The translations under genes and the position numbers were made by a program. From Haemaphysalis longicornis (Eukaryota; Arthropoda; Arachnida; Ixodida; Ixodidae), in the NCBI GenBank assembly GCA_013339765.2, contig CM023457.1, positions 30,707,911-30,771,910 on the forward strand: DNA of 64,000 bases, read 5' to 3'. Below are positions 53,601-64,000 of this stretch, in pieces. Positions within the stretch are counted from its first letter, which is position 1. Every line of letters begins with the position of its first letter. The notes below the pieces were generated by a model that saw only the letters and a list, made by a program, of their open reading frames with translations, searched no databases and had not been told where the DNA came from.

Positions 53601-55455
53601 TGGAAGCTTGCGAACCAAGCTAGATTGTTCAGTATTGTTTCCTCGCATAGCGTTGCTAATTACAAATTTGCACGCAACCTCTCCGTTAGTTTCACTACCT
53701 CATTTATAATTTGTTCGTCATGTTACTTGTTTTATCTTTGCCAGCAACAAGAGTCCTCATTGTCACCCTTAGAGCTTAAACTCCCTGCTCCTTTAAACAA
53801 AAGCTTTCTATGTCTCGCTTGAGCTGGTGTTGGGAAAAAATTCACTGCGGGAAAGCCAACTTTACTGCAGGAAAGCCAAATGGCCCATTGATCACGCTCA
53901 ACCAATGCGAAGCCCAAATCAACGACAATGCTGAGCTAATTAACTGAATGAGCACGTTCAGATGACCCAATCACAAACTAATAAGAACTCATAACATCAC
54001 ATTCGATTAGCTCAGTGTTCGTCGTAGATCTGGACTTTGCTTTATCTGACTGGATTGTGAACTTTGCATTTGTACCAATTCAAAGCTTCGCATTTCAGCC
54101 ATCCTTCTTCCAGAGAGAGGTATTAGTTTTTCAACAGCGAAGCTGTTGAGAAAATTGTTTGTGTATGGTGTACGCAGTTAAAATACCCAAGAAAATGCCG
54201 AGCGCTTGTGCATGCGTGCCTCGAGCCCGATCGTTCGTCAAGCTAAGCATACTTACTTAGGCATATTAACAAATATTGCCCCCCCAAAAAAACTTCAACA
54301 GTGTTCGCCGCAAAAAAACTTCAACAGTGTTCGCCGCATGCCTCGAACGCATGTTTGCCATGCCAAGCATACCCACCTAGGAAGATCGGCCAACATTGAC
54401 CACAAAAAATCTGCAGGGTGCACCCCGTATCATGGCAACACTTGCTAGGAACGAAAAAAACACGTCATAGCGAGGGCCTCTCATTTGTTCGTCCTCGCGT
54501 CGTCATGCGCATGCGCTCTGTACCGTAGAACAGCCACGACTTGACTGTCGAAGCTGCTGTTAGTGATAACTGACTCCGCATGGTCCGGCCACGAATAATT
54601 CACACGGCCGAGAAAGAGGACGTTTCGAGAGCCTCAGCGTGCAAAGCCTCCGCTAGAGAATATATAAGTCGCACTTGCAGACTGGTGTATGAAAATGTGA
54701 ACCAAAACGATCGCTCACTCTGGCATTGCTCAGCTTAAGTTTATCAAAATGCATTGCTGCCATCATCAACCATGATACTAAAGCTCAACTTTGTGTTAAT
54801 CAATGATCACCCACAACAGCTTCACCGTTCGTCTTGCGCGTGAGCGCAATCTTCCCTGAATTTTTAACCTTTCTTCGTCGTGTTTCCTTGTTGTAGGGCT
54901 AGTCTGCGGTAATCTTGCTTCTGTTAACCAACCTTAACACATCCACTGGTAAAATTTGTTCTTTCGTTCTTATCAGTTCCTGCGTTAAAAGTTCCTGTTC
55001 TCAGAGATAGTGTACCAGTTTCATCTATATGTTCTTTCTCCCACACCTATTCCCGATTCTTCGGTGGGCGGTTGGCCCCAGTAAAACTATATCCCTACAT
55101 GCATCGAATGAAATGCGAATGCCAAAATATGAAGAGTTACACACAAATAGCACAAATTTTTTCCATGCAAGTCAAATTGTTATATCGCTCCATAACAGCA
55201 ACAAAGTTTGGAAATGTGACTTCCCATCCGCTTCGTTGTCATCTCCACGAACCATATTCTTTAATTTTGCCTGTTCTTGTTCGTATCTTCATGTTGCTTT
55301 TCCTTGGCCTGCGACTGTACATGCGTCCAACTCCTTTCGTGCATCTCGCCCCCACCATAGTGCACTGTGTTGGGGAACGCCCGACATTTCGGGTTGGATT
55401 CCTGGCCGCAAACACAATGTTTCTGATATGGCCAAAACGAATGAGTGTTTAAATA
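53600..55455. other. No confirmed gene; short direct repeats
   Basis: 54285-54340 holds two copies of AAAAAACTTCAACAGTGTTC, and 54230-54260 resembles 54350-54380. A 221-codon ORF (55029-55694) runs partly over the transposon at 55456 and shows no domain; it is not called as a gene. Confidence 0.35.
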
Positions 55456-56005
55456 CAGTAGACTCGCGATATTTCAAACTCGGAAGGACCCCAGGATTTT
55501 GTTTGAATTATCAGAAGTTTGAATCACCAGAAGTTCTCATAAATATGACTGTCGGCAACACACCAACTTGTGTTGTAATGAAACATTCGCACATATATTT
55601 AATATTACAACATTCACATGCAACACTCAAGTGCTATTCACACGTTGAAGAAAAATACATGTGGATCACTGCATTGTCTTTGCATGAGAGTTAAAAATGA
55701 AATTTTCAATGCCAGAGAGGGTAGTAAGTTTACTGCAAGAGTTTTCTGCACTGGTCAAGAACTTGCGGATATCAGCAATGTGCTCAAAGGATGCAAATGT
55801 GCAGCTACGAGTGGCAAATGCAGCAGACATTTTTCGGCAAGGACAAGCAAAAAGTACGAATTAACCGAATTTGCGGAACGGTGCATTTTGAATTAAGCGG
55901 CTCGTAAATACATTTAAGATATAGCGGGCCAACCAAAATATTGAAATTTGTTTGAATTAACCGAAAGTTCGAATTATCCGAGTCTCAATTGTCGCGAGTC
56001 TACTG
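55456..56005. mobile_element. pogo/Tigger-type element, non-autonomous
   Basis: The ends CAGTAGACTCGCGATATTTC and (inverse strand) CAGTAGACTCGCGACAATTG are flanked by TA (55454-55455, 56006-56007). Internal GAATTAACCGAA/TTCGAATTA motifs recur, as usual in this group. About 550 bp, no transposase. Confidence 0.8.
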
Positions 56006-56588
56006 TAGTAATAATAAAATGGGCTTGCGAGATTTCTCTTTAAGTTAGAGCTGGTGGTTGGCTGGGGCTGCCAGGGAAGGAGATCCAGTGACAATGACTG
56101 GTGGGAACCACCATTGCCACAGAGTGAATGACCGACTAGTCAGCACACCGACGCGCAACATTTGTGGCTTATTCGGGCGACAGACAAAAAAGGAACACTT
56201 CCATTTCGAAAAGACGCATGTACGAAGAAACATGGAGCTTGTCACTAAGGCTTGCCAAGCTGTATGTGTAGTGTTGGACAGGAGAAGTGAGAAAACACGT
56301 TGAACAACTGATTTTAAGCATTAATTACCCTGATGACTGTTCCAAATTCAGAGTACGACCCAATAATTCTAGAAATGCGAGCAAGCTGCAGGACACAAGT
56401 TTCTTTAATGCTCAGTTTTGGGGTTGAGGTCACTCTTGCGGATTTGCAACACAGTAAGGAATAGCTTAACCAGAGCAACAGATAGCTTTTCACAATTGCA
56501 GAATGCTATTCGTAGCACGCTCAGCAATGGTCTCACTGGGACAATGTTTTCTTTGTGTACTAACGGAGTGTTTTTTTTGTTTTTCAAG

Positions 56589-56734
56589 TTGCTGAGCCAG
56601 AAGAGCCAGAGGATTCGTGGAATTCGGCCCAAGGAAGGGGGCGAAGACTGTCAACCAGATGGCACCAGGCACGAAGCGGCCATCTAACTCGAGCCAAAAG
56701 ATCAGCTTCTGCTCCAGCCAACAAGCGACCCAGT
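56589..56734 (+). other. Candidate coding exon, unit 1 of the array
   Basis: A canonical acceptor (T-rich tract, then TTTTTCAAG) precedes 56589, and a GTGAGT donor begins at 56735. The frame starting GCT at 56591 is open throughout, encoding AEPEEPEDSWNSAQGRGRRL and then a basic Ser/Ala stretch ending KRSASAPANKRPS. It looks like a disordered nuclear protein segment; I do not recognise the family. No companion exons were found upstream. It differs at several positions from the other units. Confidence 0.4.
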
Positions 56735-59700
56735 GTGAGTGCTGTGTTTTAGACTGTCATGTGCAGGGGTATGTGCGTATGAGTGCAAGTGGGAGCCAGA
56801 AGAGCCAGTGGATTCGTGGAATTCGGCCCAAGGAAGGGGCGAAGACGGTCAACCAGATGGCACCAGGCACGAAGCAACCATCTAACTCCAGCCAAAAGAT
56901 CAGCTTCTGCTCCAGCCAACAAGCGAACCAGTGTGAGTGCTGTGTTTTGATGTCATGTGTTGTGTGCGTCATGAGTTGTGAGTCTGCATGATGTGGTGCT
57001 GTGATGTGCTGTGTCATGAGTGCTGTGTTTTAGACTATGTGCGTGTGAGTGCAAGTGGGAGCCAGAAGAGCCAGTGGATTCGTGGAATTCGGCCCAAGGA
57101 AGGGGCGAAGACGGTCAACCAGATGGCACCAGGCACGAAGCAACCACCTAACTCCAGCCAAAAGATCAGCTTCGAGGAGATCTTGTTTGGGGCAAGGACC
57201 AGAGAGCCGTGATTCGTGGATTCGCAAGAGGGCGAAGAGTAACAATGGCCGGAGAGCATATCAGAAGTGCTCGCGCATTGGGGTAGTGTTGTGGTTGCGA
57301 GAGGCCAAGGCAGGCGAACCCCAAGAAGCAAGCAACCTGCCCAGCAAAGACACTATCGCAAAAGACGTTTTCGCAAGGATGTGTTGGTTTTATGGTGTGT
57401 GTTGCTGTATGGGTGTGTTTGGGTCTGTGTAGAAGTGGTGTGAATGGCCAGAAGCAGGGTCGAATGGCCCAGGAGCAAACCACCATCCCGCAAGAACACC
57501 CCCAGCAAAGGCTGTGAGGCCGTTAGTGTGTGTTGCTGTCATGGTGTTGTCATGAGTTGTTAGTGTTGTGGTGTGTGTGTGGAGTGCTGTGTTTTGATGA
57601 GTGGGGAGGCAAGTGACCGAAGGCCAGGGATGGGAATCGGCCCAAGGAAGGGGGAAGACCACCAACCCAGGACAAACACCTACTCCAGCAAAAGACAGTT
57701 TGCTCGCAAAGCCCTGTAGTGTGTGTTGCGTCTGGTTGTTTGTGTCATGTGTGTTGTGTGTGTGTTAGCTGTTTTGCTGTGTGCGTGGGGCAGTGAGCCA
57801 GAGACCTGGATTCGGGAATGGCAGGAAGGGCAAGACGGCAACCATGCCCAGGCAAAGACACTACTCCAGCCAAAAGACAGTTTGCTCGCAAGCCCTGTGT
57901 GCTGTTTAGTGTGGGGTTGTGGTGATGGCAGAGAGAGGAGGGGCAGAGGGCAGACGGCAACCATGCCCAGCAAAGACACTACTCCAGCCAAAGACAGTTT
58001 GCTCGCAAGACTGTTGTGGTTTTAGATGTGGTTTGTGTATGGTGTGTTGGTTTGTTTTGCTAGTGCGTGGGCAAGGGCGAAGGCCAGGGATCGGGAACGG
58101 CCCAGAAGGGGCAAGGTCAGATGCACCGCAAAGCACCACAATCAGCCAAGTCGTTCTGTCAGACAGGACCGTGTAGTGCTGTGTTTGATGTCATGTGTTG
58201 GTGCGATGAGTGTGGTGCGGAGGGGTCAGAGTGCTGTAGACTAGTGCGTGAGTCAAGTGAGCCAAAGACCAGGTTCGTGGAATCGGCCAAGGAGGGCAAG
58301 AGGTAACCAGATGGCACAGGAGAGACCTACTCCAGCAAAAGTCGTTTGCTCGCAAGGCGTGTGAGTGCGTGTTAGTGCATGGTGTGTGCTAGAGTGTGTG
58401 TGGATGGGGCGAGCAGTCTGACTAGTGCGTGTATGCAATGAGCCAAAGACAGTGATTCTGGATTCGGCCCAAGGAAGGGCGAAGACGGTCAAAGATGGCA
58501 CAGGGAGCACACTATCCAGCAAAAGTAGCTTCTGTCAGAAGGACCAGTGTGGTGCTGTGTTAGACTGTTGTGTGGTGCTAGTGTTAAGTGCGGTAACTAG
58601 GCGGGAGTCAATGAGCCAGAAGAGCAGGATTCTGGAATTCGGCCCAAGGAAGGGCGAGCGTCAACCAGATGGCCCAGGGAAGCACCCTAACTCAGCCAAA
58701 AGTGCTTCTGTCCAGACAAGGCCCGTGTGAGTGCTGTGTTAATGCATGGTTGTTTGCAGGGTGAGGTGTTGCGATTCTGGAGTGGTAAGTGGCGTGGAGG
58801 CAGAGCCAGAGGAAGCCAAGAAGGCGAAGGTCAACCTGGACCAGGACGAAGCAACCTAATCGCCAAAAGATCAGTCGTCCAGCCACAAGCACCGGTGAGC
58901 TTTTTAGCTGCATGTGTTTGCTCGTGGAGTGGTGTGTTTAGCTGTCATGTGGGAGCTGTATGGTGTGAGTGCAAGTGCGAAAGCCAGTGTTCGTGATTCG
59001 GCCCAGGAAGGGCGAAGACGGTCAACAGTGCCGGAGAGCAACACTCTCAGCCAAAAGATAGTTTGTCCAGAAAGCGACCCGTGTGAGTGCTGTGTTTTAG
59101 ACTGTAGTGTGTGTGCGTCAAGGTGAGGTGTGTTCTGGATTCGGTCAGAGTGCTTGTAGCTAGGCGTGGAGCAGGCCAGAGACCAGTGGATTCGGGAATT
59201 GGCCCAGAAGGGCAGCGGCACCTGGACAGGCGAAGCACCACTACTCCGCAAAGTCGTTCTGCTCAGCACAGGCAGTGTGGTGCTGTGTTGCGTCATGTGT
59301 TGTGTTCTGATGAGTGGTTGATGAGATTGTGTGCGATTCTGAAGTCTGTTTAGACGAGGCGTGTGAGTGCAAGTGGACCAGAAGAGCCATGGATTCGTGA
59401 ATTCGGCCCAAGGAAGGGGCGAAGACGGTCAACCAGATGGACCAGGAGAGCACACTAACTCGCCAATGCTTCTGTCCAGAACAAGGACCCGTGTGAGTGC
59501 TGTGTTTTAGATGCATGTGTTGTGTTGCTCATGAGTGGTGTGTGTGTGTGGTCAGATGTGTTTTGCTAGGCGGGAGGCAAGTGCCAGAAGGCAGGATTCG
59601 TGAATTCGGCCAAGAAGGGGCGAGCGGTCAACCAGATGGCACCAGGCAGAGCACCTAACTAGCCAAAAGATCAGCTTCTGCTCCAGCCAACAAGCGACCC

Positions 59701-62700
59701 AGTGTGAGTGCTGTGTTTTCTGTCAGGTTGTGTTGCTGTCATGGTAGTCATGAGTATAGTGTGCTGTGATTGCTGTCTGTTGTTTTAGACTATGTGCGTG
59801 TGAGTGCAAGTGGGAGCCAGAAGACCCAGTGGATTCGTGGAATTCGGCCCAAGGAAGGGGCGAAGACGGTCAACCAGATGGCACCAGGCACGAAGCAACC
59901 ACCTAACTCCAGCCAAATAGCTTGTCCAGAACAAGCGACCCAGTGTGAGTGCTGTGTTTTAGACTGTCGTGTGTTGTGTTGCTGTCATGAGTGTGTGTAT
60001 GAGGTGTGCATGAGTGCTGTGTTTTAGACTATGTGCGTGTGAGTGCAAGTGAGCCAGAAGAGCCAGTGGATTCGTGGAATTCGGCCCAAGGAAGGGGCGA
60101 AGACGGTCAACCAGATGGCACCAGGACGAAGCAACCACCTAACTCCAGCCAAAAGATCAGCTTCTGCTCCAGCCAACAAGCGACCCAGTGTGAGTGCTGT
60201 GTTTTAGACTGTCATGTGTTGTGTGCTTCATGAGGTGTGTTGCTGTGATGTGCTGTGTCATGAGTGCTGTGTTTTAGACTGTATGTGCGTGTGAGTGCAA
60301 GTGGGAGCCAGAAGAGCCAGTGGATTCGTGGAATTCGGCCCAAGGAAGGGGCGAAGACGGTCAACCAGATGGCACCAGGCACGAAGCAACCATCTAACTC
60401 CAGCCAAAAGATTAGCTTTCTGCTTCAGCCAACAAGCGACCCAGTGTGAGTGCTGTGTTTTAGACTGTCATGTGTGTTGTGTTGCTCTGTCATGTAGGGT
60501 GTGTAGAGTTTGTCATGTGATGTGCTGTGTCATGAGTGCTGTGTTTTAGACTGTATGTGCGTGTGAGTGCAAGTGGGAGCCAGAAGAGCCAGTGGATTCG
60601 TGGAATTCGGCCAAGGAGGGGGCCAAGACGGTCAAACCAGATGGCACCAGGCAAGAAGCACCAACTAACTCCAGCCAAAAGAATCAGCTTCTGCTCCAGC
60701 CAACAAGCGACCCAGTGTGAGTGCTGTGTTTTAGACTGTCATGTGTTGTGTTGCAGTCATGAGTGTGTCTGAGTCTGTCATGAGTGTGTGTCATGAGTGT
60801 GTGTTGCTGTGATGTGCTGTGTCATGAGTGCTGTGTTTTAGACTGTATGTGCGTGTGAGTGCAAGTGGGAGCTAGAAGAGCAAGTGGATTCGTGGAATTC
60901 GGCCCAAGGAAGGGGTCAAGACGGTCAACCAGCACCATGTAACGAAGCAACCACCTAACTCCAGCCAACAGATCAGCTTCTGCTCCAGCCAACAAGCGAA
61001 CCCAGTGTGAGTGCTGTGTTTTAGACTGTCATGTTGGTCTGTAGTTGCTCTCATGAGTGTGTGTTGCTGTGATGTGCTGTGTCATGAGTGCTGTGTTTTA
61101 GACTGTATGTGCGTGTGAGTGCAAGTTGGAGCCAGAAGAGCCAGTGGATTCGTGGAATTCGGCCAAGGAAGGGGCGAGACGGTCAACAGATGGCACAGGC
61201 ACGAACAACCACCTAACTCCGAGCAAAAGATCACCTTCTGCTACAGCCAACAAGCGACCCAGTGTGAGTGCTGTGTTTTAGACTGTCATGTGTTGTGTTG
61301 CTGTCATGAGTGTGTGTGAGTCTGTCAGGAGTGTTGTAATGAGATGTGTGTTGCTGTGATGTGCTGTGTCATGAGTGCTGTGTTTTAGACTGTATGTGCG
61401 TGTGAGTGCAAGTGGGAGCCAGAAGAGCCAGTGGATTCGTGGAATTCGGCCAAGGAAGGGGGCGAAGACGGTAAACCAGATGGCACCAGGCACGAAGCAA
61501 CCACCTAACTCCAGCCAAAAGATCAGCTTCTGCTCCAGCCAACAAGCGACCCAGTGTGAGTGCTGTGTTTTAGACTGTCATGTGTTGTGTTGCTCTCATG
61601 AGTGTGTGTTGCTGTGATGTGCTGTGTCATGAGTGCTGTGTTTTAGACTTATGTGCGTGTGAGTGCAAGTGGGAGCTCAGAAGAGCCAGTGGATTCGTGG
61701 AATTCGGCCCAAGGAAGGGGGCGAAGACGGTCAACCAGATGGCACCAGGCACGAAGCAACCACCTAACTCCAGCCAAAAGATCAGCTTCTGCTCCAGCCA
61801 ACAAGCGACCCAGTGTGAGTGCTGTGTTTTAGACTGTCATGTGTTGTGCTGTCATGAGTGTGTGTGAGTCTGTCATGAGTGTGTGTTGCTGTGATGTGCT
61901 GTGTCATGAGTGCTGTGTTTTAGACTGTATGTGCGTGTGAGTGCAAGTTGGAGCCAGAAGAGCCAGTGGATTCGTGGAATTCGGCCCAAGGAAGGGGCGA
62001 AGACGGTCAACCAGATGGCACCAGGCACGAAGCAACCACCTAACTCCAGCTAACATTTAGCTTCTGCTCCAGCCAACAAGTCGACCCCAGTCTGGTGGAG
62101 TGCTGTGTTTGAAACTGTCCATGTGTTTGTTTGCTGGTCATGTTGGTGTGTGAGTTTGGTCATGAAGTGTGTGTAATGAAGGTGCTGTGTTTTAGGACTG
62201 TATGTGCGTGTGAGTGCAAGTGAGAGCTAGAAGAGCAGTGGATCGTGGAATTCGGCCCAAAGAAAGGGGGAAGACGGTCAACCAGATGGCACCAGGCACG
62301 AGCAACCACCTAACTCCAGCCCAAAGATCAGCTTCTGCTCCAGCCCCACAAGCGACCCAGTGTGGATGCTGTGTTTAGACTGTCATGTGTTTGTGTTGCA
62401 TCTCATGAGTGTGTGGTGTGTTGTAGCGAGACTAGTGTTGTGTGTGTTGATGTGGTGTGTTGGTGTGCTGGATGGTATGAGTGTGGTGCTGTATGTGCGT
62501 GTGAGTGCAGTGACAAAGAGCCAGTGGTTGTGGAATTCGGCCAGAAGGGGGACGGTAACCAGGACGGAGAGCAACCAATCACCAAAAGACAGCTCTTCCA
62601 GCCAAAAGACAGTTGTGCTGTTTAGCGCAGTGTGGTGGTGAGTGGGTGATGTATGTTGTGAGGGGTGAGTGGGAGGCAGTGGAGCAGAGAGCCAGATCGT

Positions 62701-64000
62701 GGATTCGGAAGGCAAGAAAGGGGGCGAGACCAACAGATGGCCGCACAAGCCTACGATGTGTGTGGGTGGTGTGCTGAGTGTTGTTGACGTATGTGCGGCA
62801 GTGTGAGATGTGTGGCGAAGTGGGAGCAACCAGTGGATCGTGATCGCCCAGAAGGGCAGCGTCACCAAGACGGGGCTTAACTGCAGTGTTTGTGCAAGGA
62901 CGTGTGAGTGTTAGATGTCTTGTGTGTGCTGTTGAGTGTGTGTGTGCATGGGAGAGTGTCTGTGGCAGAGGCGGTTACGTGCGTGGAGGCAAGTAGAGCA
63001 AAGAGCCAGTGATCGTGGATTGGAGGAAGGGGCGTAGCGGTCAACAGATGGCACCAGGCAGAAGCACCTAATCCAGAAAGTCAGTTCGCCAGCAACAAGC
63101 GACCGTGTGAGGCGGTTTAGACTGTCATGTGTGTTCTGTCAGAGTGAGCGTTGAGTGTGTGTTGCTGTGATGTGTGTCATGAGTGTGTGTTTTGACTGTA
63201 TGTGCGTGTGAGTGCAAGTGGAGCCAGAGGCCAGTGGTTCGTGGAATTCGGCCCAAGGAAGGGGGAAGACGTCAAGTGGCACCAGGCACGAAGCACCACC
63301 TAATCCAGCAAAAGACAGCCTGTCCAGCCAAAAGCACCCAGTTGATGCTTGTTTAACGTCAGTGTGTGTTGCTGTCATGATTTTGTCATGGTGTGTTGTT
63401 GTTGCTGTGATGTGCTGTCATGAGTGCTGTGTTTTAGCTGTTGTGCTGTGAGTGCAGTGGGCAGAAGAGCGTGGATTGTGAATTCGGCCCAGGAAGGGCG
63501 AGACGGCAACAGAGGCACAGACGAGCAACCACCTAACCAGCCAAAAGATCACCTGCTCCAGCCAACAACGACCCAGTTATGCTGTTTAGACTGTCATGTG
63601 TTGTTTGCTGTCATGGTGTGTGTGCTGTCATGTGTGTGTTGTCATGAGTGTGTGTTTGCTGTATGTGCGTGTGAGTGCAGTTGAGCCGAAGGCGTGGATT
63701 GTGGAATTGGCCCAAGGAAGGGGCGAGACGGCAACAGGGCAAGACGGCAACCAACCCAGCAAAAACACCTCTCCAGCCAAAAGACCAGTTGTGCTGTTTA
63801 GACTGTCAGTGTGTGTTTGCTGATGTGTGTTGTGTCATGAGTGTGTGTGCTGTGATGTGTGTGTCATGAGTGCTGTGTTTTGCTGTATGTGCGTGTGAGT
63901 GCAGTGAGCCGAAGGCGTGGAGTGGAATTGGCCCAAGGAAGGGGGAACGGCCCAAGGAAGGCGAAGACCACCAACCCAGCCAAAACACTCTCCAGCCAAA
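56589..64000. repeat. Tandem array, 200-292 bp units, exon-like core plus TG-rich spacer
   Basis: The motif GATTCGTGGAATTCGGCC recurs at about 56612, 56811, 57077, 59832, 60069, 60323, 60595, 60887, 61147, 61434, 61692 and 61969, with degenerate copies between and after. Each unit has a core of about 144 bases (GGGAGCCAGAAGAGCCAG to CAAGCGACCCAGT) and a variable spacer made of TGAGTGCTGTGTTTTAGACTG, TGTTGCTGTCATGAGTG and GTGCGTGTGAGTGCAAG modules. Many ORFs cross the array, but the number of Gs in GGAAGGGGCG varies and shifts the frame, so they are not taken as genes. The array runs off the window. Confidence 0.92.

Noticed and set aside
55029..55694. 221-codon plus-strand ORF
   Set aside because: Its 3' third lies on a pogo/Tigger-type element and the rest has no domain or splice support.
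56600..64000. CRISPR-like array
   Set aside because: Eukaryotic setting, units of 200-292 bases with conserved long cores and related spacers; not short repeats with unique spacers.

Overview
The window is eukaryotic: it has intron-split genes, abundant degenerate retroelements, inverted-repeat DNA transposons, microsatellites and long homopolymers, with no bacterial-style operons. Short interspersed repeats with a tRNA-like head and a conserved 'AGATCCCCAGGTGG' core closely resemble the Ruka-type SINEs of hard ticks. With RTE-, I-, CR1/Jockey- and Penelope-type fragments beside them, a hard-tick (Ixodida) genome is the best guess. This is an inference from sequence style and was not tested by a search.

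Three protein-coding genes can be supported, all on the minus strand. (1) A DEK chromatin-protein gene: seven exons run from 13448 down to 6342 and keep one reading frame through every splice (247 codons). The C-terminal DEK domain is not found. (2) A heparan sulfate 3-O-sulfotransferase in one GC-rich exon (24371 to about 25381-25432) with no usable ATG, so the start must lie in another exon. (3) A HINT3-like histidine-triad hydrolase: four exons from 45170 down to 39929, with a GC-AG first intron and a missing short last exon. The three genes have no evident functional link.

Layout: 1-2.9 kb has no recognisable gene. From 2.9 to 7.7 kb lie diverged duplicate segments, including a decayed copy of three DEK exons. 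6.3-13.5 kb is DEK, with hAT-like and SINE insertions in its introns. 14.5-18 kb holds Penelope-like fragments, a foldback element and a SINE. 18-24 kb is mostly unassigned, apart from a ~150-bp minisatellite. 24.4-25.4 kb is the sulfotransferase. 26-37 kb is a graveyard of LINE fragments, SINEs and simple repeats, with a CpG-rich promoter-like island near 33 kb. 38-46 kb is HINT3 and several small inverted-repeat elements. 49.9-51.7 kb is a 1.75-kb element with TTAA target duplications and a THAP-domain ORF (Kolobok/T2-like). 52.8-53.6 kb is an RTE-type fragment and 55.5-56.0 kb a pogo/Tigger-like element.

From 56589 to the end is a tandem array with a 200-292 bp period. Its first unit looks like an ordinary spliced exon. 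Later units carry a conserved exon-like core and a TG-rich spacer that retains splice-like ends. Parts of the array are full of small deletions, which suggests either real decay or poor consensus near a contig end. The array and the THAP element are the most unusual items in the window.
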